From Lutimaribacter_A marinistellae (GTDB lineage Bacteria > Pseudomonadota > Alphaproteobacteria > Rhodobacterales > Rhodobacteraceae), in NCBI RefSeq assembly GCF_042648365.1, contig NZ_JBHRXI010000013.1, positions 1 through 8,325 of the forward strand: 8,325 nucleotides of DNA. Direction: 5' to 3'. Within the stretch, counting starts at the first letter, position 1; each line of letters begins with the position of its first letter. Positions 6,101 to 8,325 of the stretch are shown piece after piece. The translations under genes and the position numbers were made by a program. The notes beneath the pieces are model-generated. The model had not been told where the DNA came from. It worked only from the letters and a program-made list of their open reading frames with translations, and searched no databases.

Positions 6101-8008
6101 ATGCTTAAATCCTTCCCAATCCTGACCACGGGGGCTGCGCTGCTCCTGGCCAGTACCGCGATGGCGCAGACTTATACCGGCGACATCGCCATTGACGAAG
6201 AAGACGTAGTACTCGGACAGCGGCATTATTCGCCCTATCTCGATGAGTCCTATCCGAACCGGGTGTTCTTCGGCGACACGCACCTGCACACGTCCTACTC
6301 AACCGATGCAGGCATGATCGGCAATAGCCTTGGTCCGGATGACGCGTTTAGGTTCGCCCGTGGAGAGAAAGTACGCGCTTCGGTTGGTGAGTATGCGCAA
6401 CTCATCAGGCCTCTGGATTTCCTCGTGGTCGCAGATCATGCCGAGAACCTCGGACTCGCCCCGATGATCGCAGAGTCGAATCCGGCTTTGCTTGCACTCC
6501 CTTGGGGTCGAGAAGTGCATGATCTTGTGAAGGCTGGGCAACTTAACGAAGCCTACGTCATGTGGGGCACAGCGATGGCGGAACTTGCGGACCCCATCGA
6601 TGACGATGACCTGACGCGCTCGATTTGGGCAAGGATTGTGGAAAGTGCCGAGCGCTTCAACGAACCCGGTGTGGTCACCTCTCTGCACGGCTTTGAATGG
6701 ACGTCGTCGCCCGATGGCAACAACCTGCACAGGGTGGTGATGTTCCGCGACGATGGCGACAAGGTTGGAACGAGAATCCCGTTCTCCAACTACGACAGCA
6801 ACGATCCCGAAGACCTGTGGGCGTGGATGCAGAGCTATGAGGACGAAACGGGCGGTAGCGTCATGGCAATCCCGCATGGCGGCAACCTGTCCAACGGGCT
6901 GATGTTCGACACTGTGCGTCTCAACGGCGAACCCATCGATATCGACTATGCAGAACGTCGGGCTCGGTGGGAGCCGGTCTACGAAATGACGCAGATAAAG
7001 GGCGATGGCGAGACCCATCCTATGTTGAGCCCCAATGACGAATTCGCCGACTACTACCGCTGGGATCGTGGCAATTTCGGCTTCGAGCTTAAAACGCCTG
7101 AGATGCTACCGAAGGAATATGCGCGCGAGGCGCTGGCAAGGGGCCTCGCTATCGAGGAAGAGATCGGCGTCAATCCTTTCAAGTTTGGCCAGATCGGCTC
7201 GACTGACAGCCACACGTCGCTCGCCACCACCCGAGAAGACAATTACTTCGGCAAGGCCACCCCGGGTGAGCCCGGCACCGCCTCTGAACGCTATAACGAG
7301 TTGATCATTCAAGACGCCATTATTGGCGACGAGGTTGCAATCCGTCACTATGAAACCCTCGCCTCAGGCCTCGCCGTCGCTTGGGCGCGAGAAAACACCC
7401 GCGCGGAGATCTGGGACGCATTCCAGCGGAAGGAAGTCTACGCCACGACTGGCTCTCGTATGGTTGTGCGCGTCTTCGCCGGCTGGAATTTCGAGGAAGA
7501 CGAAGTGCACCGCCCTGACTTCGCCGCCGAGGGCTACGACCGCGGAGTGCCGATGGGAGCCGATCTCTTCGCCGGCCCCGACGGCGCGGCCCCGACATTC
7601 ATGATCCGCGCGCTGCGTGACCCAGACGGCGCCAATCTCGACCGTATACAAATCGTCAAAGGCTGGGTCGGCGACGATGGCGAGCCGACGACAAAGGTCT
7701 TCGATGTGGCATGGTCGGGTGACCGCGAACCGGATGCAGAAGGAAACCTGCCGCCTGTGGGAAGTACCGTGGACGGTGCCGACTTCACCAACACAATTGG
7801 GGCAGCGGCCATCGGCGGCTATTGGGAGGACCCCGAGTTCGATCCCACACAGCGCGCCTACTACTACGTGAGGGTTTTGGAGATCCCGACACCGTCCTGG
7901 CTCGCCTACGACGAAGCGTTCTATGGTCCACAAGACCTCCCGGACGACGCCATGATGGTACAACAGGATCGCGCCTATACCTCGCCGATCTGGTATTCGC
8001 CCTTTTAG
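6101..8008 (+). CDS. DUF3604 domain-containing exported protein, PHP-like metal site
   Basis: The start is ATG 6101, preceded by AGAGGAG (6086-6092); an in-frame ATG at 6056 lacks a good ribosome binding site and would precede the signal peptide. The 635-residue product begins with MLKSFPILTTGAALLLASTA and likely cleaves after A22, so it is periplasmic or secreted. After the leader it is DUF3604 over nearly its whole length, a usual size for that family. Visible motifs look like those of PHP metallo-phosphoesterases: FFGDTHLHTSYSTDA (D59, H61, H63), VVADHAE (D112, H113), SLHGFEW, AIPHGGNLSNG (H259) and GSTDSHTS (D369, H371). I infer a metal-dependent hydrolase, possibly acting on phosphate esters, but the family has no established reaction known to me. 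It lies 69 nt after the phosphatase in the same direction and ends the cluster. No T-rich terminator is evident in 8009-8076. Confidence 0.88.
   Translation: MLKSFPILTTGAALLLASTAMAQTYTGDIAIDEEDVVLGQRHYSPYLDESYPNRVFFGDTHLHTSYSTDAGMIGNSLGPDDAFRFARGEKVRASVGEYAQLIRPLDFLVVADHAENLGLAPMIAESNPALLALPWGREVHDLVKAGQLNEAYVMWGTAMAELADPIDDDDLTRSIWARIVESAERFNEPGVVTSLHGFEWTSSPDGNNLHRVVMFRDDGDKVGTRIPFSNYDSNDPEDLWAWMQSYEDETGGSVMAIPHGGNLSNGLMFDTVRLNGEPIDIDYAERRARWEPVYEMTQIKGDGETHPMLSPNDEFADYYRWDRGNFGFELKTPEMLPKEYAREALARGLAIEEEIGVNPFKFGQIGSTDSHTSLATTREDNYFGKATPGEPGTASERYNELIIQDAIIGDEVAIRHYETLASGLAVAWARENTRAEIWDAFQRKEVYATTGSRMVVRVFAGWNFEEDEVHRPDFAAEGYDRGVPMGADLFAGPDGAAPTFMIRALRDPDGANLDRIQIVKGWVGDDGEPTTKVFDVAWSGDREPDAEGNLPPVGSTVDGADFTNTIGAAAIGGYWEDPEFDPTQRAYYYVRVLEIPTPSWLAYDEAFYGPQDLPDDAMMVQQDRAYTSPIWYSPF
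6116..6169 (+). repeat. Signal-peptide-coding repeat, copy 2
   Basis: Encodes PILTTGAALLLASTAMAQ at the start of the DUF3604 protein; partner of 4325-4378. Four of the five differences are silent and one changes Leu to Met. Confidence 0.85.
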
Positions 8009-8076
8009 AGATCGAACTCTCGTATTCGCCACTCTTTCGCTCCGGCCGATCGCTCCTCCGGTCCGGAACGCCCGCT

Positions 8077-8325
8077 TCAGCCGTTGCGTCCGAAAAATCT
8101 CCTCTGGATGGCCCAACCCAGCGGGAACGGCTCAAGCACCTGCGCCAGCGTCACGTCCGGCCCCTGCTTGCCGTCCAGGATCGCCTCGACGATGTCGGGC
8201 GCGAGCAGAGTCAGGCGCATGACGCGCGTTATGTAGGAGGGTGCCATCCCCTCGCGCTCGGCCAGTTCGGCGATGGTGGCGTATTCGCCCGACTCCAGCA
8301 TCCGCTTCCACCGGAACGCACGAGC
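8077..8325 (-). CDS. C-terminal part of a recombinase-associated HTH protein (cut by window edge)
   Basis: Reading leftward from the right edge, the frame is open from 8325 to TGA at 8079-8077. It begins ARAFRWKRMLESGEYATI, so the Met at 8301 is internal and the gene continues outside the window. The visible 82 residues contain a ParB/sigma-like helix-turn-helix (TIAELAEREGMAPSYITRVM) followed by LTLLAPDIVEAILDGKQ and VLEPFPLGW. From general knowledge of alphaproteobacterial genomes, this small domain is commonly found next to serine recombinases and DUF2924 proteins in phage-like or integrative elements; it probably binds DNA. It is convergent with the exported-protein cluster, 68 nt apart, and has a different character from it. 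A mobile element or island edge to the right is therefore likely, but the recombinase is not in view. Confidence 0.7.
   Translation of the reverse strand, partial: ARAFRWKRMLESGEYATIAELAEREGMAPSYITRVMRLTLLAPDIVEAILDGKQGPDVTLAQVLEPFPLGWAIQRRFFGRNG

Noticed and set aside
8009..8076. Terminator between the convergent genes
   Set aside because: Only very short imperfect inverted repeats and no T-run; not enough to call.
1..8325. CRISPR array, tRNA or rRNA genes
   Set aside because: No regularly spaced short repeats, cloverleaf-like sequence or rRNA signature was seen.

Overview
The window is GC-rich, densely coding DNA with strong AGGAGG-type ribosome binding sites. Its gene families (RcnB-like protein, SphA/Phenol_MetA_deg-type outer-membrane barrel, DUF1254/DUF1214 proteins, a recombinase-associated HTH protein at the right edge) suggest an alphaproteobacterium, perhaps Rhodobacterales or Sphingomonadales. 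That placement is inference from gene content and style; there is no marker gene.

Layout, left to right. (1) 3-311 (+): tail of an unrecognised acidic protein, probably cut by the window edge. (2) 442-1423 (+): an exported outer-membrane barrel of the Phenol_MetA_deg/SphA type, broken by one extra G in a 7-G run at 769-775. (3) 1474-2541 and 2556-3554 (+): two tandem, paralogous, exported DUF1254/DUF1214 proteins. (4) 3571-3784: an orphan start with a partial signal-peptide-like leader, then non-coding DNA with a perfect 13-bp inverted repeat. (5) 3785-4153 (+): a small exported RcnB-family protein. (6) 4171-4293 (+): the degraded tail of a third DUF1214 gene. (7) 4310-6031 (+): an exported PafA/PhoK-type alkaline phosphatase with all expected active-site residues. 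(8) 6101-8008 (+): an exported DUF3604 protein with a PHP-like set of metal ligands. (9) 8077-8325 (-): the C-terminal end of a convergent HTH protein of the kind found beside site-specific recombinases, hinting at a mobile-element or island boundary.

From 442 to 8008 every gene points the same way and every complete product starts with a signal peptide, so the block looks like a set of envelope and periplasmic proteins: one outer-membrane channel candidate, two proteins of unknown function, one RcnB-like protein and two candidate metal-dependent phosphoesterases. A plausible reading is uptake and periplasmic processing of a phosphate-ester-containing or hydrophobic substrate; the substrate cannot be told from sequence.

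The most unusual structure is evolutionary. The RcnB-like gene lies between two diverged direct repeats of about 146 bp (3432-3577 and 4171-4316), each made of a DUF1214 gene end, a 16-nt spacer with ribosome binding site, and the first codons of a signal-peptide gene. In addition, the phosphatase and the DUF3604 gene, otherwise unrelated, share nearly identical signal-peptide DNA (49 of 54 bases).
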